A DNA stretch of 64,000 bases from Dethiobacter alkaliphilus AHT 1 (lineage in GTDB: Bacteria; Bacillota; Dethiobacteria; Dethiobacterales; Dethiobacteraceae). The notes under the pieces are model-generated. The model was not told where the DNA came from and did no database searches. It saw only the letters and a program-made list of their open reading frames with translations. The translations under genes and the position numbers were made by a program. The first letter of the stretch is position 1. Every line of letters begins with the position of its first letter. Below, in pieces: positions 54,013 through 62,015 of the stretch. The stretch covers positions 310,001 through 374,000 of the forward strand of contig NZ_ACJM01000001.1 in the NCBI RefSeq assembly GCF_000174415.1, written 5' to 3'.

Positions 54013-54877
54013 AACAAAAACCGTTGAACCAATTACAGCCCAAAGCGCTTTAAACAAATTAAAGCGAAAAATCCCCTACGGATGGGATTTAAATATTTAC
54101 CGTGGTTGTGAACACGCCTGTCAGTACTGTTATGCCATGTACTCTCACAAACATCTGGGAGATAAGAATTTCTTCCAGGATATCTGTGTTAAGGAAAACA
54201 TCGTTGAACTGTTGGAAAAAGAACTTAGCGCTGACTCCTGGCAAAGGGAAGTAATAAACATTGGCGGAGTAACCGACAGTTATCAGCCGGCAGAACAGGA
54301 CCTTAAGTTAATGCCCCAGATCCTAAAACTCTTGATCAAATATAAAACACCGGCCATTATTTCAACTAAATCAAACCTTGTCCTAAGAGATTATGACCTC
54401 ATTGACGAGTTGTCCCGCATTACGTATGTAAACATAGCCGCTACCATCACCACCATGGATGGGGCCATAAGAGAAAAAGTAGAGCCCGGCAGCGCCACCA
54501 GTATCCAGCGGTTTGAAGTCTTAAAAACCTTTAGAAAAACCAATGCCAGCACCGGCCTGCATGTTATGCCGATCATACCACGTATCACCGACAATGAATC
54601 TAATTTTACCCAGATGTTCGAAGCCGCTAAAACAAGTAATGTCCACTATGTACTACCGGGCACCCTCTATTTAAGAGGAAGCACCCGCAAACACTTTTTT
54701 GCCTTTATTGAAAGGGAGTTTCCTCATTTAACCGCAGAATTAAGTACCATCTATAAAACAGGCGGCGCGGACAAAGCCTATAAAACAAAGCTCTATGAAA
54801 TGGTCAACCGCCTAAGAACCAAATATAATCTCTCCAGCAGCTACATGGCTCCCATGAAAGAGAAACTACCTAAATAA
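54005..54877 (+). CDS. SPL-type radical SAM protein
   Basis: 290-residue radical SAM enzyme of the SplB-related group (COG1533). Cluster cysteines C35, C39, C42 in YRGCEHACQYCYAMYSH (CX3CX2C). Further traits are INIGGVTDSYQPAEQDLKLM, ISTKSNLVLRDYDL and MPIIPRITDNESN. True spore photoproduct lyase has a different C-terminus and a key Cys, which I do not see. The substrate is therefore unknown. Confidence 0.85.
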   Translation: MDRTKTVEPITAQSALNKLKRKIPYGWDLNIYRGCEHACQYCYAMYSHKHLGDKNFFQDICVKENIVELLEKELSADSWQREVINIGGVTDSYQPAEQDLKLMPQILKLLIKYKTPAIISTKSNLVLRDYDLIDELSRITYVNIAATITTMDGAIREKVEPGSATSIQRFEVLKTFRKTNASTGLHVMPIIPRITDNESNFTQMFEAAKTSNVHYVLPGTLYLRGSTRKHFFAFIEREFPHLTAELSTIYKTGGADKAYKTKLYEMVNRLRTKYNLSSSYMAPMKEKLPK

Positions 54878-54890
54878 CGCTTTCCACCAG

Positions 54891-54926
54891 AAAAAGCATC
54901 TGATTTACAATCAAATGCTTTTTTCT
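54891..54926 (+). terminator. Intrinsic terminator
   Basis: AAAAAGCAT-C-TGAT...ATCA-A-ATGCTTTTTT, a stem with one mismatch and a T-run. Confidence 0.75.
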
Positions 54927-55011
54927 CTGCCATTAAAGGGTAATCGCTGTGCTCAATAGAAAAAAAGATAATAAGAAGCGGGGATACCAATACAATAAGG
55001 GAGTAATTTAC

Positions 55012-55227
55012 ATGTTATCTCAATATTTTTTGATTAAATCGGGCGAAATTATAATCAGAAACCTGTTACTTTGTGCTGTAGTCTTGTTATTATTTGCTGG
55101 TATTCGGAGATTTTTTAATATTGATTTCAACTTAGTCTATGTGCTTTTGGGTGCAATTTGTTATCGTATAGTCGTAGAAATTATAAACTATAGAAAGTTT
55201 ATTTATTGTTCCGACAAAAGCATTTAA
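55012..55227 (+). CDS. Small membrane protein
   Basis: 71 residues, two hydrophobic segments (IIIRNLLLCAVVLLLFAGI and FNLVYVLLGAICYRIVVEI). AAGGGAG precedes ATG 55012. The 85 bp just upstream (from TTAAAGGGTAATCGCTGTGCTCAATAG-like sequence) recurs at 58553-58640 without the gene. Its stop falls at the junction with a gene fragment. Unknown function. Confidence 0.55.
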   Translation: MLSQYFLIKSGEIIIRNLLLCAVVLLLFAGIRRFFNIDFNLVYVLLGAICYRIVVEIINYRKFIYCSDKSI

Positions 55228-55228
55228 G

Positions 55229-55312
55229 CCCATTCCTAATATAGTGTTTTGGATTTTCGTTCTAGGATTAGTAATCGCACTGGCTGGAACACTAGCCGCA
55301 TATAGAAACTAA
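55229..55312 (+). pseudogene. 3' fragment of the 61-residue membrane protein gene
   Basis: Reads PIPNIVFWIFVLGLVIALAGTLAAYRN then TAA, matching PIPDLLFWIFVVGLVIAFAGTLVAY of the gene at 57652. The 5' half and start are missing. A truncated duplicate. Confidence 0.8.
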
Positions 55313-55337
55313 ACACCTAAAGAGGAAGGTGCCGCAG

Positions 55338-56102
55338 ATGCAGTTTAATAAATATATAGGGATTGACTATTCCGGTGCCCGATCACCCCAATGCCGATTA
55401 AGCGGACTACAGGTTTACCTCAGTAAGCACTCTCAATTACCCCAAATAGTCAAAACACCCTCAGAACCTGCCAATCAGCATTGGAACTGGAGTAGAAAAG
55501 AAGTGGCCCACTGGCTCATAGAACAAATAAAAGAGGATTTAGTGATTATCGGAATAGATCATTCTTTTTCCTTCCCCGACTCCTATTTCAAACGCTACGG
55601 ATTACAAACCTGGGATGAGTTCCTCACAGATTTCTGTCAGCATTGGCCCACCCACGAACCCTATTATGTAGACGACCTCAGAGACAATAACCCCCGTACA
55701 GGTAACAACACTGACCTGCGCCTCACAGAATCCTGGACATCCTCAGCAAAAAGTGTCTTCCACTTTGACGTACAGGGACAGGTGGCCAAATCCTCCCATG
55801 CCGGTATCCCCTGGCTTTACCACATCCGCCAACAAATCGGCAACCGCGTCCATTTCTGGCCCTATGACGGCTTTGAAATCCCACCTCTAAAAAGCGTCAT
55901 CGCTGAAGTATACCCATCCATCCTGAAAAACCGCTACCTCAAAGAAGACCGCAACCCAGACCAACACGACGCCTACTCAATCTCCCGCTGGCTAAACGAA
56001 GCAGACAACAAAGGAATCCTCAATAACTATTTTAACCCGCCCCTCACAGACGAAGAAATAGAAATCGTTTCCCGTGAAGGCTGGATCCTGGGAATCTATT
56101 AA
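55338..56102 (+). CDS. DUF429-like RNase H-fold protein
   Basis: 254 residues. Two RNase H-like segments, KYIGIDYSGARSPQ and LVIIGIDHSFSFPDSYF, then VIAEVYPSILKNRY and a conserved DQHDAYSISRWL; this is the pattern of DUF429 predicted nucleases. ATG 55338 follows GAGGAAGG. A mutated 3' fragment of this gene is found at 61838. Role unknown. Confidence 0.7.
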   Translation: MQFNKYIGIDYSGARSPQCRLSGLQVYLSKHSQLPQIVKTPSEPANQHWNWSRKEVAHWLIEQIKEDLVIIGIDHSFSFPDSYFKRYGLQTWDEFLTDFCQHWPTHEPYYVDDLRDNNPRTGNNTDLRLTESWTSSAKSVFHFDVQGQVAKSSHAGIPWLYHIRQQIGNRVHFWPYDGFEIPPLKSVIAEVYPSILKNRYLKEDRNPDQHDAYSISRWLNEADNKGILNNYFNPPLTDEEIEIVSREGWILGIY

Positions 56103-56153
56103 ACAAAAAAGACCGCAAAAAGAAATACTTCTACACAGAAGGAGCAGAGATTT

Positions 56154-56981
56154 ATGCCAGTGGAAAGAGGATACTTACAAGACCGTTTTGTCCAATCCGT
56201 TATTGTAGGGGCTATATTATTAGCTTTGATTTGGGTTGGCAATATTTATACCTTTCAGCAGTACCAACTTACTGAGCCACTGTTTCTGCCGCACAATTAT
56301 GAGCTTAACTATAATGACACAGATATACTGGATTTGTATTATTTGGTTAGTGCAAATGATAAGGCTGAAGTTATCTTTTTAAGCTTTCCCGCTTTAGATT
56401 CAACATTAAGTATATATCCATCCGTGCGGTATCAGCAGCGCGGTGATTATTATCTAATAAAACAAGTCCAAGTTCAACTAAATGAAGAACTCATAAGTTC
56501 TCTGGATGCTTCAGAAGTACTCTTGGAAGAGGCCAATGTTACCTTTGATAATGGTATTGAAGGTACCTTCAATATTGGCCAGATTCGTCTCCACGCAGAA
56601 CCGGTCCCCAGCCACTTTGCCTGGCAATCCTGGGGAGGCGGTGGCAATAACACCGGTAATCATAATTTCGTGGCAAATGAAACGGTTGAAGTTGTGGGGC
56701 TTGATTCTGCGGGCGATTATGATTTGCCGGATATAAGGCTAAACGGCGAATCTATTTCCCAAGATCTGTTTCCTTTCACTGTCACTACAGGCAGACGGTT
56801 AAATGTGGAATATGCACTGGAATCTCCACATGATTTCCAGGACTTTAATTTCGCCAGGGGCCTGACCTTGTTAACTAGAACTGAAGATGGAGAAAAAGGG
56901 CAAACACACTTTAGAATCGATTATTTTCAACTCCAGGTAAATGAAATGAAGAAACTTCTCAGGAACCGAGGTGAGCTCTAG
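56154..56981 (+). CDS. Membrane-anchored protein, unknown
   Basis: 275 residues. One N-terminal membrane anchor (VIVGAILLALIWVGNIYTF) and a long outside domain with beta-strand pattern and a Gly/Asn-rich loop (SWGGGGNNTGNHNF). AAGGAG precedes ATG 56154. Overlaps the next gene by one base, suggesting the two proteins work together. Not recognised. Confidence 0.65.
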   Translation: MPVERGYLQDRFVQSVIVGAILLALIWVGNIYTFQQYQLTEPLFLPHNYELNYNDTDILDLYYLVSANDKAEVIFLSFPALDSTLSIYPSVRYQQRGDYYLIKQVQVQLNEELISSLDASEVLLEEANVTFDNGIEGTFNIGQIRLHAEPVPSHFAWQSWGGGGNNTGNHNFVANETVEVVGLDSAGDYDLPDIRLNGESISQDLFPFTVTTGRRLNVEYALESPHDFQDFNFARGLTLLTRTEDGEKGQTHFRIDYFQLQVNEMKKLLRNRGEL

Positions 56982-57559
56982 TGTATGCAACCTTTTACAA
57001 TAATTTGTTTTGGGGCTTTTTCCTGGCATTTTTTGATCTGAGAATATCCGGCATTAGTATAACACCTGATTTCGTCGGGTTTATTATTATTTACAATGCA
57101 TTAGATAAATTAGCACAACAACATGACAACTATAATAAAGCAAAACCGTTTGCCCTCATCCTAATATTCTTATCATTACCAAACACCTTTGAACTGCATA
57201 ACCAAAATCTACTAACCAATCCGATAGCAAATCAGAACCTTTTTTTAATATTGCTGAGCCAGATACAAATGATTATGTCTATATTGTTAATCTACTATAT
57301 CTGTGGCGCAGTTTCAGCACTGGCTAATTCTAATGGATTAGCACATCTCCACAACGAAAGCCACAATCTCTGGCTTGTTTTTCTGGCCACATCCGCTGCC
57401 ATCTTACTAACCACTCCATTTACACTTACTATTCTCCTTGGCAATAATACACCCTTAATTATTCTCTACATCATATTATTACTTGTCCATATTGCTTTCC
57501 TGTTTTTCTTGCGCCATGCCCAAAGGCAGTTGGGCGAAAGCCTGTACCCGGGTATTTAA
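56981..57559 (+). CDS. Polytopic membrane protein, unknown
   Basis: 192 residues with about five hydrophobic segments. GTG 56981 overlaps the previous stop (TAGTG), so expression depends on translational coupling. AT-rich. The N-terminus (FFLAFFDLRISGISITPDFVGFIIIYNALDKL) resembles small Bacillus/Clostridium membrane proteins without a known role. Confidence 0.65.
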   Translation: MYATFYNNLFWGFFLAFFDLRISGISITPDFVGFIIIYNALDKLAQQHDNYNKAKPFALILIFLSLPNTFELHNQNLLTNPIANQNLFLILLSQIQMIMSILLIYYICGAVSALANSNGLAHLHNESHNLWLVFLATSAAILLTTPFTLTILLGNNTPLIILYIILLLVHIAFLFFLRHAQRQLGESLYPGI

Positions 57560-57651
57560 ATCCAAAAAGAACGCTCCTGCGGTCTTAATCGAAAGTAGGA
57601 TAACCGTCTTTTCACATTTCGAGACTCATCAATAGATATGGAGGGAGAATT

Positions 57652-57837
57652 ATGAAGATAAATAAGGCAGCAAAAGCCGGAATCATAATAGAGATCATAG
57701 CACTTGTCATCATGATACTTCTGGTTTTATTTAATCAGCCTATTCCTGATTTACTGTTTTGGATTTTCGTTGTAGGATTAGTGATTGCATTTGCTGGAAC
57801 ATTAGTCGCCTATTCAGAAAGGGTTACAAAACAATGA
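57652..57837 (+). CDS. Small two-TM membrane protein
   Basis: 61 residues, two membrane segments (GIIIEIIALVIMILLVLF and LLFWIFVVGLVIAFAGTLVAY). GGAGGG precedes ATG 57652. A truncated copy lies at 55229-55312, so the local duplication included this gene. Confidence 0.65.
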   Translation: MKINKAAKAGIIIEIIALVIMILLVLFNQPIPDLLFWIFVVGLVIAFAGTLVAYSERVTKQ

Positions 57838-57839
57838 AA

Positions 57840-57968
57840 GAGTGCATAAAAAGTGTGCCTCTTGCCTGTCTATGATTTTAGGTCTGCTGAGCACAACCCT
57901 TTATCCATAAGCAGCCTAAGCGATGAGCATTTCAATGCAGAAATTGAAAAAATCACTTCAATTCTTTA
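57840..57968. pseudogene. Possible gene remnant
   Basis: A short + frame near 57895-57968 reads NPLSISSLSDEHFNAEIEKITSIL then TAA, protein-like in composition but without a start. The parent gene is not in the window. Confidence 0.35.
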
Positions 57969-57991
57969 AAGGGGTGAGGGACTGACCCCTT
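57969..57991. repeat. GGGAC-type small palindrome
   Basis: AAGGGGT and ACCCCTT around GAGGGACTG. It lies at the junction where the right copy of the duplicated segment begins. Confidence 0.45.
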
Positions 57992-58002
57992 CTGGGAAAT
58001 TA

Positions 58003-58038
58003 GACCTAAAAGAACTCTTTACCCTTAGTAAAACATAG
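58003..58038 (+). pseudogene. Last 12 codons of the SNF2 gene, duplicated
   Basis: Encodes DLKELFTLSKT then TAG, compared with DLKELFSLSKT at the end of the gene at 49167. The remaining SNF2 sequence is absent. It fixes the duplication breakpoint. Confidence 0.85.
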
Positions 58039-58152
58039 CCACCGGCAATAAAGCACACACCGTCCCCTTGGTTCTGAAATTGTTTAGAATTTGTTTAGAG
58101 AGCGCCTTTATGATAAAAGCAAGACAGTAAAAATCTTTGAGGAGGTTCTCAA

Positions 58153-58359
58153 ATGGAAGATGCTCTTATCGGCGCCATTGTTCTGTGGGCTGTGTCGGCG
58201 TTATTCATGCTTTTCCCTGAACAATTGTTAAAGGTTCAGACAGAAACCTATCAGGTGATGGGAGCCGAGTTTCGCTATACAGCGAAGACAGTAAGGTTCA
58301 TCAGATTAATGTCCCTTGTCTTAATTGTTGTGGGTTTTATAGTATTCTTCTTTGGCTAG
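58153..58359 (+). CDS. Small two-TM membrane protein, copy 2
   Basis: 68 residues, 65 identical to the copy at 52832. Same ribosome site, same tandem TTGTTTAGA blocks upstream, same terminator type. Retention of both copies almost unchanged at protein level suggests both are used. Function unknown. Confidence 0.75.
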   Translation: MEDALIGAIVLWAVSALFMLFPEQLLKVQTETYQVMGAEFRYTAKTVRFIRLMSLVLIVVGFIVFFFG

Positions 58360-58372
58360 AATAGACGCCTGG

Positions 58373-58397
58373 GCCCTAAACCTTAGGGCTTTTTTTC
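58373..58397 (+). terminator. Terminator of membrane protein copy 2
   Basis: GCCCTAA, loop ACC, TTAGGGC, then T7. Confidence 0.85.
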
Positions 58398-58726
58398 TTC
58401 CCTTTCGTACACAGAAACCGTCTCGCTGACTGATACGCTGGTTCAACAAAATAGGCTGCCTCTGCTCAGTGTGGCAACTCCTATGCCAGAAGGATTCCTC
58501 TGCCCTCTGCCGAATAGGTAAAGATTACTAACTGGGCGATGATGTCTGCCTCTTAAAGGGTAATCCCTGTGCTCAATAGAATAATTTGGATGGGATCAGG
58601 CCTTCTGGAAGAATTTAGTAATGGAGCAATTTACAAGGTTGTTCTAATAAAGTAAAGCATCAATCAAAGTTTGCCTGTCTATCGACAGTAAGTGTTAACA
58701 GATAAGTATGTTGGGAGTGACAATAA
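58398..58726. other. Gene-free stretch built from duplicated flanks
   Basis: The first part (to 58530) matches 53076-53197. The middle part (58553-58640) matches 54928-55014, the leader of a small membrane gene that is missing here. A small CTGTC-TATC-GACAG hairpin lies near 58676. I see no gene. Confidence 0.5.
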
Positions 58727-59794
58727 TTGTTGCGCAGACAAAAGCTTGCCTTTGGCGTGGTGTTGGGGGTGATTCTTATAATTGCTTTGTGGGGGCTGTA
58801 TCCCGCTTCAACTCCGCCAATAAAAGATGATCGGGGCAATATAGTACCACAGAGCATCGCGACTCTGGAGAAGATACAAATCGGCGGTATGGATCAATGG
58901 ATTCTGATCCGGGGCCGTGATACGGCCAATCCGGTATTGCTATGGCTGCACGGTGGCCCGGGAGCGGCCCAGATCCCGATAGCCCGGCATTACAACGGGA
59001 TTCTGGAAGACGATTTTATCGTCGTTCATTGGGATCAGCGCGGCGCCGGTAAATCGAACCCCCGTGATTTTGATGAACAGTCCATGGCTTTTGAGCAGTT
59101 TATCAGTGATACTCATGAACTGACACAATACCTGAAAGAGCGCTTCAACCGGGAGCAGATATTCCTGGTCGGCCATTCCTGGGGTTCTCAGCTTGGAATT
59201 AAGGTGGTGCAGTCCTATCCCGAGGATTATCATGCCTTCGTGGGGGTAAGCCAGACGGTCGACTCTGCCAGGGGTAGCAGCATTGCTTATGCCTGGCTGC
59301 GGGAACAGTTTGAAGAGAGTGGCAACACCAGGGAATTGCAGCGCTTGGAGGAGCTGGGACTACCTCCGTACACCGACCACCAAATGTATGTCAAGTTCGC
59401 TCAAATGATCATCTCAGCGGGCGGCGGTCTGGACGTGGGTGTTGGAAGGCTGGCCGTAATCGCCCTGCGTGCACCAGAGTATCGGGCGGCAGATTATGTT
59501 TCCTGGCTGCAGGGTTCAACCCGGGGTAGCGGCGCAATGTGGGAGGAGACCAGAGAATTCAACATGTTTAGAGACGTACCGCAGATTATGGTGCCGATTT
59601 ACTTTTTTTCCGGTGTCCTTGACTATAACACGCCCTTCAAACTTGTGAAACAGTATTATGCCTATCTTGATGCTCCCTACGGTAAGCAACTGGTTCGGTT
59701 TGAAGAATCGGCGCACGCACCATTTATGGCCGAGGCTGAGAAGTTCAACCAAGAATTGGTCAGGGTAAAAGAAGAAATAATTGGGACAGAGTAA
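58727..59794 (+). CDS. Alpha/beta hydrolase, proline iminopeptidase-like, membrane-anchored
   Basis: 355 residues. N-terminal membrane anchor (AFGVVLGVILIIALWGLYP), then a hydrolase domain with LWLHGGPG (oxyanion hole), VVHWDQRGAGKS, nucleophile LVGHSWGSQLG, and a late SAHAPF holding the catalytic His. HGGPG plus DQRG is typical of the prolyl aminopeptidase S33 family. Higher GC than the flanking DNA. Start is TTG 58727 with GGGAGTG upstream. Substrate unknown. Confidence 0.85.
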   Translation: MLRRQKLAFGVVLGVILIIALWGLYPASTPPIKDDRGNIVPQSIATLEKIQIGGMDQWILIRGRDTANPVLLWLHGGPGAAQIPIARHYNGILEDDFIVVHWDQRGAGKSNPRDFDEQSMAFEQFISDTHELTQYLKERFNREQIFLVGHSWGSQLGIKVVQSYPEDYHAFVGVSQTVDSARGSSIAYAWLREQFEESGNTRELQRLEELGLPPYTDHQMYVKFAQMIISAGGGLDVGVGRLAVIALRAPEYRAADYVSWLQGSTRGSGAMWEETREFNMFRDVPQIMVPIYFFSGVLDYNTPFKLVKQYYAYLDAPYGKQLVRFEESAHAPFMAEAEKFNQELVRVKEEIIGTE

Positions 59795-59926
59795 ACTATT
59801 TTAACGGTTTTTTGGCCACTTATGTATGCACGAAAAGAATGTGACGTTGAGGTTGTAGACCATGTGCTTTACCTTTATTAACAGCCGTGATATTATTTTA
59901 TTGAAATTTAAGGGAGGAATGTTTTT

Positions 59927-59986
59927 ATGTCTAAAAAACTGCAGTCGGTGCCGGGAGCCAGAGAAAGCTCCTGCACATCAAATTAA
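59927..59986 (+). CDS. 19-residue ORF with strong ribosome site
   Basis: MSKKLQSVPGARESSCTSN behind AAGGGAGGA. The opening resembles the N-terminus of alpha/beta small acid-soluble spore proteins (a VPGA motif), so it may be a truncated SASP gene. The rest of 59795-60050 holds nothing I can support. Confidence 0.3.
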   Translation: MSKKLQSVPGARESSCTSN

Positions 59987-60050
59987 GTAACGGAGTTTCC
60001 TCTGGCAGGGTTACACAAAAATAAATTGTAACCTACAAGGAGGAGCAGTA

Positions 60051-60776
60051 ATGGAACATATATATGAGTTGTATAATGACCTGCCAAGACAAGGGCCTGG
60101 AGATAATGCCTCTACAAAAAGAGCATTAAGCTTAATTCCTGTTTTACCGGAAAAGCCGTTGATTCTAGATATCGGCTGCGGCTCAGGAATGCAGACCATA
60201 GAACTTGCCCGAGCGACAAATGGAACAGTTACAGGAGTAGATAACTACCAACCGTTTCTCGATGTTCTCCTGGCTAATGCCAAGCACAATGTAAAGACTG
60301 TTAACGCTTCTATGGATCAGCTACCCTTTGACAAAGGCACGTTTGATTTGATTTGGTCTGAAGGTGCTATCTATTTAATGGGATTTGAAAACGGCTTGAA
60401 TTACTGGCGTGATTTCTTAAGTCCCGGAGGGTATATGGCTGTTACCGAAATTACCTGGTTAAATGATAACCCACATCACGAGCCAAAGTCTTTTTGGCAA
60501 GCTGCATACCCTGAGATGAAGACGGTAGCAGAAAACCTGAAAACTATCAAATCAAGCGAATATCGCAACATAGGCAACTTTGTACTGCCGGAAAGCTCTT
60601 GGTGGGAAGACTATTACTTCCCGCTTCTTTCCAGAATCGAGTGGTTTCGGAAAAAATACTCCGGCAATAATGCCGTATTAGCAATAGCTGATGAGGTAGC
60701 AGCCGAAATTGACCTTTACCGCCGGTATTCCGATAACTACGGATATGTATTTTATGTAATGCAGAAATCAGACTAA
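60051..60776 (+). CDS. SAM-dependent class I methyltransferase
   Basis: 241 residues. The Rossmann motif I is LILDIGCGSGMQTIEL, followed by TGVDNYQPFLD (SAM ribose acidic loop), the NASMDQLPFDKGTFDLIWSEGAIYLMGF motif IV/post-I region, and LSPGGYMAVTEITW. It is a small-molecule or ubiquinone-type methyltransferase; substrate unknown. AAGGAGGAG precedes ATG 60051. Followed by a strong terminator. Confidence 0.85.
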   Translation: MEHIYELYNDLPRQGPGDNASTKRALSLIPVLPEKPLILDIGCGSGMQTIELARATNGTVTGVDNYQPFLDVLLANAKHNVKTVNASMDQLPFDKGTFDLIWSEGAIYLMGFENGLNYWRDFLSPGGYMAVTEITWLNDNPHHEPKSFWQAAYPEMKTVAENLKTIKSSEYRNIGNFVLPESSWWEDYYFPLLSRIEWFRKKYSGNNAVLAIADEVAAEIDLYRRYSDNYGYVFYVMQKSD

Positions 60777-60781
60777 TACTA

Positions 60782-60818
60782 AACAAACTGCCGGCCATAA
60801 AGGCCGGTAGTTTGTTAT
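60782..60818 (+). terminator. Intrinsic terminator of the methyltransferase gene
   Basis: AACAAACTGCCGGCC, loop ATAAA, GGCCGGTAGTTTGTT: a 15-bp stem with one G-T pair. Confidence 0.8.
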
Positions 60819-60857
60819 AAAGAAGAATCAACAGTCTGTATTTTTGGTTGTTTTAAA

Positions 60858-60886
60858 TTGCGCAAACAGGTAAATATTGCTATAAT
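60858..60886 (+). promoter_or_regulatory. Vegetative promoter
   Basis: TTGCGC (60858-60863), 17 bp, TATAAT (60881-60886). The nearest coding start is 320 bp away. Confidence 0.65.
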
Positions 60887-60892
60887 TTATTA

Positions 60893-60948
60893 GCAAATAT
60901 TGAACAGCTTCACGGTTTTCAAGCTGCTCAGAATTTTTTATATCACAA
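60893..60948 (+). ncRNA. Possible short RNA or attenuated leader
   Basis: Starting from the promoter at 60858, about 55 nt end in CAGCTT...AAGCTG followed by CAGAATTTTTTA, a terminator-like hairpin. The following 60950-61205 contains CCGTACG-CC-CGTACGG (61046-61061) and no gene. Either a tiny RNA or a regulated leader for the two small genes downstream. Confidence 0.35.
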
Positions 60949-61205
60949 ATCATTGTCATGTACTGCATTTGGACTCCCCCCCGGTCAAATAATACATACA
61001 CCTAAACCAATGGCATGTTCGCATCTATAACCAGACCCGGTGCTTCCGTACGCCCGTACGGCCTATTAGTGCACACTTTTCTTTGTCAAAATATCTGGTA
61101 TTAGATTGAGCATTAGAAGGATTTGGTAGTATTGAAAAGAAATAGTTATTTTGTAGAAGTTATAATTTGTCTACGTATAAAGAATGAAGGGGCAAGGGCG
61201 AGGAA

Positions 61206-61349
61206 ATGTTTGGTAAAATGAAGAACTTTGTTTCCTTAATCGTTTGCTCGTTTAAGTATGTAAAAATGAAGTTCTGGGGAAAGAAACAACAGAATTATAT
61301 GCTCTGGAAATTAATGATGAAGAAAGAGTCTGGTCCCCACAGAGAATGA
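61206..61349 (+). CDS. Small basic protein, 47 residues
   Basis: MFGKMKNFVSLIVCSFKYVKMKFWGKKQQNYMLWKLMMKKESGPHRE: Lys-rich with a short hydrophobic part. GCGAGG lies just before ATG 61206. Not recognised. 28 bp ahead of another small Lys-rich gene, so the two may form an operon. Confidence 0.4.
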   Translation: MFGKMKNFVSLIVCSFKYVKMKFWGKKQQNYMLWKLMMKKESGPHRE

Positions 61350-61377
61350 AAAAGCATGAAAGATGAGGTGACCCGTC

Positions 61378-61629
61378 ATGAAGATTTTCGGACAAAAAGA
61401 GTTGCCTAAAAAGTATCAGACTTCATTTCTCAAAGGATTAAAAAGTGGGGCTGCCCAAGTGTGCAGTGATACACCATGCATTATTGTGGACGAAGCTATG
61501 CCGGAAAAAATAGTTAAGGCAGCTGATATTGATCTGTCCAAAAAAAAATCAAAAGCTACATGCGCACCTAGCGTTAAGATAAAATATGGTAGAATTAAAA
61601 AAGCAAATCCCAAAAGAAAAATCGTTTAA
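61378..61629 (+). CDS. Small Lys-rich protein, 83 residues
   Basis: Starts MKIFGQKELPKKYQTSFLKG and ends in a Lys/Arg-rich tail (IKKANPKRKIV). Three Cys (VCSDTPC, TCAP) might bind a metal or form a disulfide. GAGGTGAC precedes ATG 61378. No recognised family. Confidence 0.55.
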   Translation: MKIFGQKELPKKYQTSFLKGLKSGAAQVCSDTPCIIVDEAMPEKIVKAADIDLSKKKSKATCAPSVKIKYGRIKKANPKRKIV

Positions 61630-61662
61630 TCCAGGTGGTTGGTGAAGCTACCTGGATTTTGT
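61628..61662 (+). terminator. Intrinsic terminator
   Basis: AATCCAGGT (61628-61636) and ACCTGGATT (61650-61658) with a 13-nt loop, then TTGTT. Confidence 0.75.
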
Positions 61663-61665
61663 TCC

Positions 61666-61839
61666 CTATGAGCATTGTTTTTCTTTTTCCAGGGAACACG
61701 TCAGCTCATTGGCAATACTCAAACTGTCTAGCCTCATAATACTTTCCTCAGACCGACCAAAGCTTAGTAAATTAATGCTTCCGTACCACACAATTCTCTG
61801 ATCCAAAATGGCAAACTTCTGGTGAAGACCGGACCCATC
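61666..61839 (-). pseudogene. C-terminal fragment of a phospholipase D-like (HKD) protein
   Basis: The reverse strand reads GLHQKFAILDQRIVWYGSINLLSFGRSEESIMRLDS... to a TAG at 61666-61668. HxK(x4)D plus WYGSINLLS is the HKD active-site pattern of PLD-like nucleases often found at the end of helicases. No start; the frame is cut at 61838 by another remnant. Confidence 0.65.
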
Positions 61840-61899
61840 CCTCACAGACGAAGAAATAGAATCGTTACGCGTGAAGGCTGGATCCTAGGTATCTATTAA
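61838..61899 (+). pseudogene. 3' fragment of the DUF429-like gene
   Basis: Matches 56041-56102 (LTDEEIE...REGWILGIY then TAA) and the following AAAAGACCGCA. One A is lost after GAAATAGAA, shifting the frame. It directly abuts the PLD fragment. The rest, to 62015, contains no gene. Confidence 0.75.
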
Positions 61900-62015
61900 A
61901 CAGAAAAGACCGCAGTAATCTAAAGCAACGTTCGTAGCTTGCCAGGTACTTCATGTAAAAATCGCTACGCCTACGGTATCTACCACAACAATAGCAGCTT
62001 GTTATACCACCAGAC

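Larger units (their letters stand above)
57999..58530. repeat. Right copy of the duplicated ~510-bp segment
   Basis: Begins inside a tail fragment of the SNF2 gene and extends past the second membrane protein copy to AATAGGTAAAGATTACTAA. It diverges from the left copy mainly outside the coding part. Confidence 0.8.

Noticed and set aside
54005-54877. Genuine spore photoproduct lyase (SplB)
   Set aside because: The cluster motif and fold agree, but the C-terminal region and conserved lyase Cys are not evident.
55012-55312. One continuous gene across 55012-55312
   Set aside because: A stop codon at 55225-55227 separates a small membrane ORF from the 3' fragment, which is in another frame and clearly derived from the gene at 57652.
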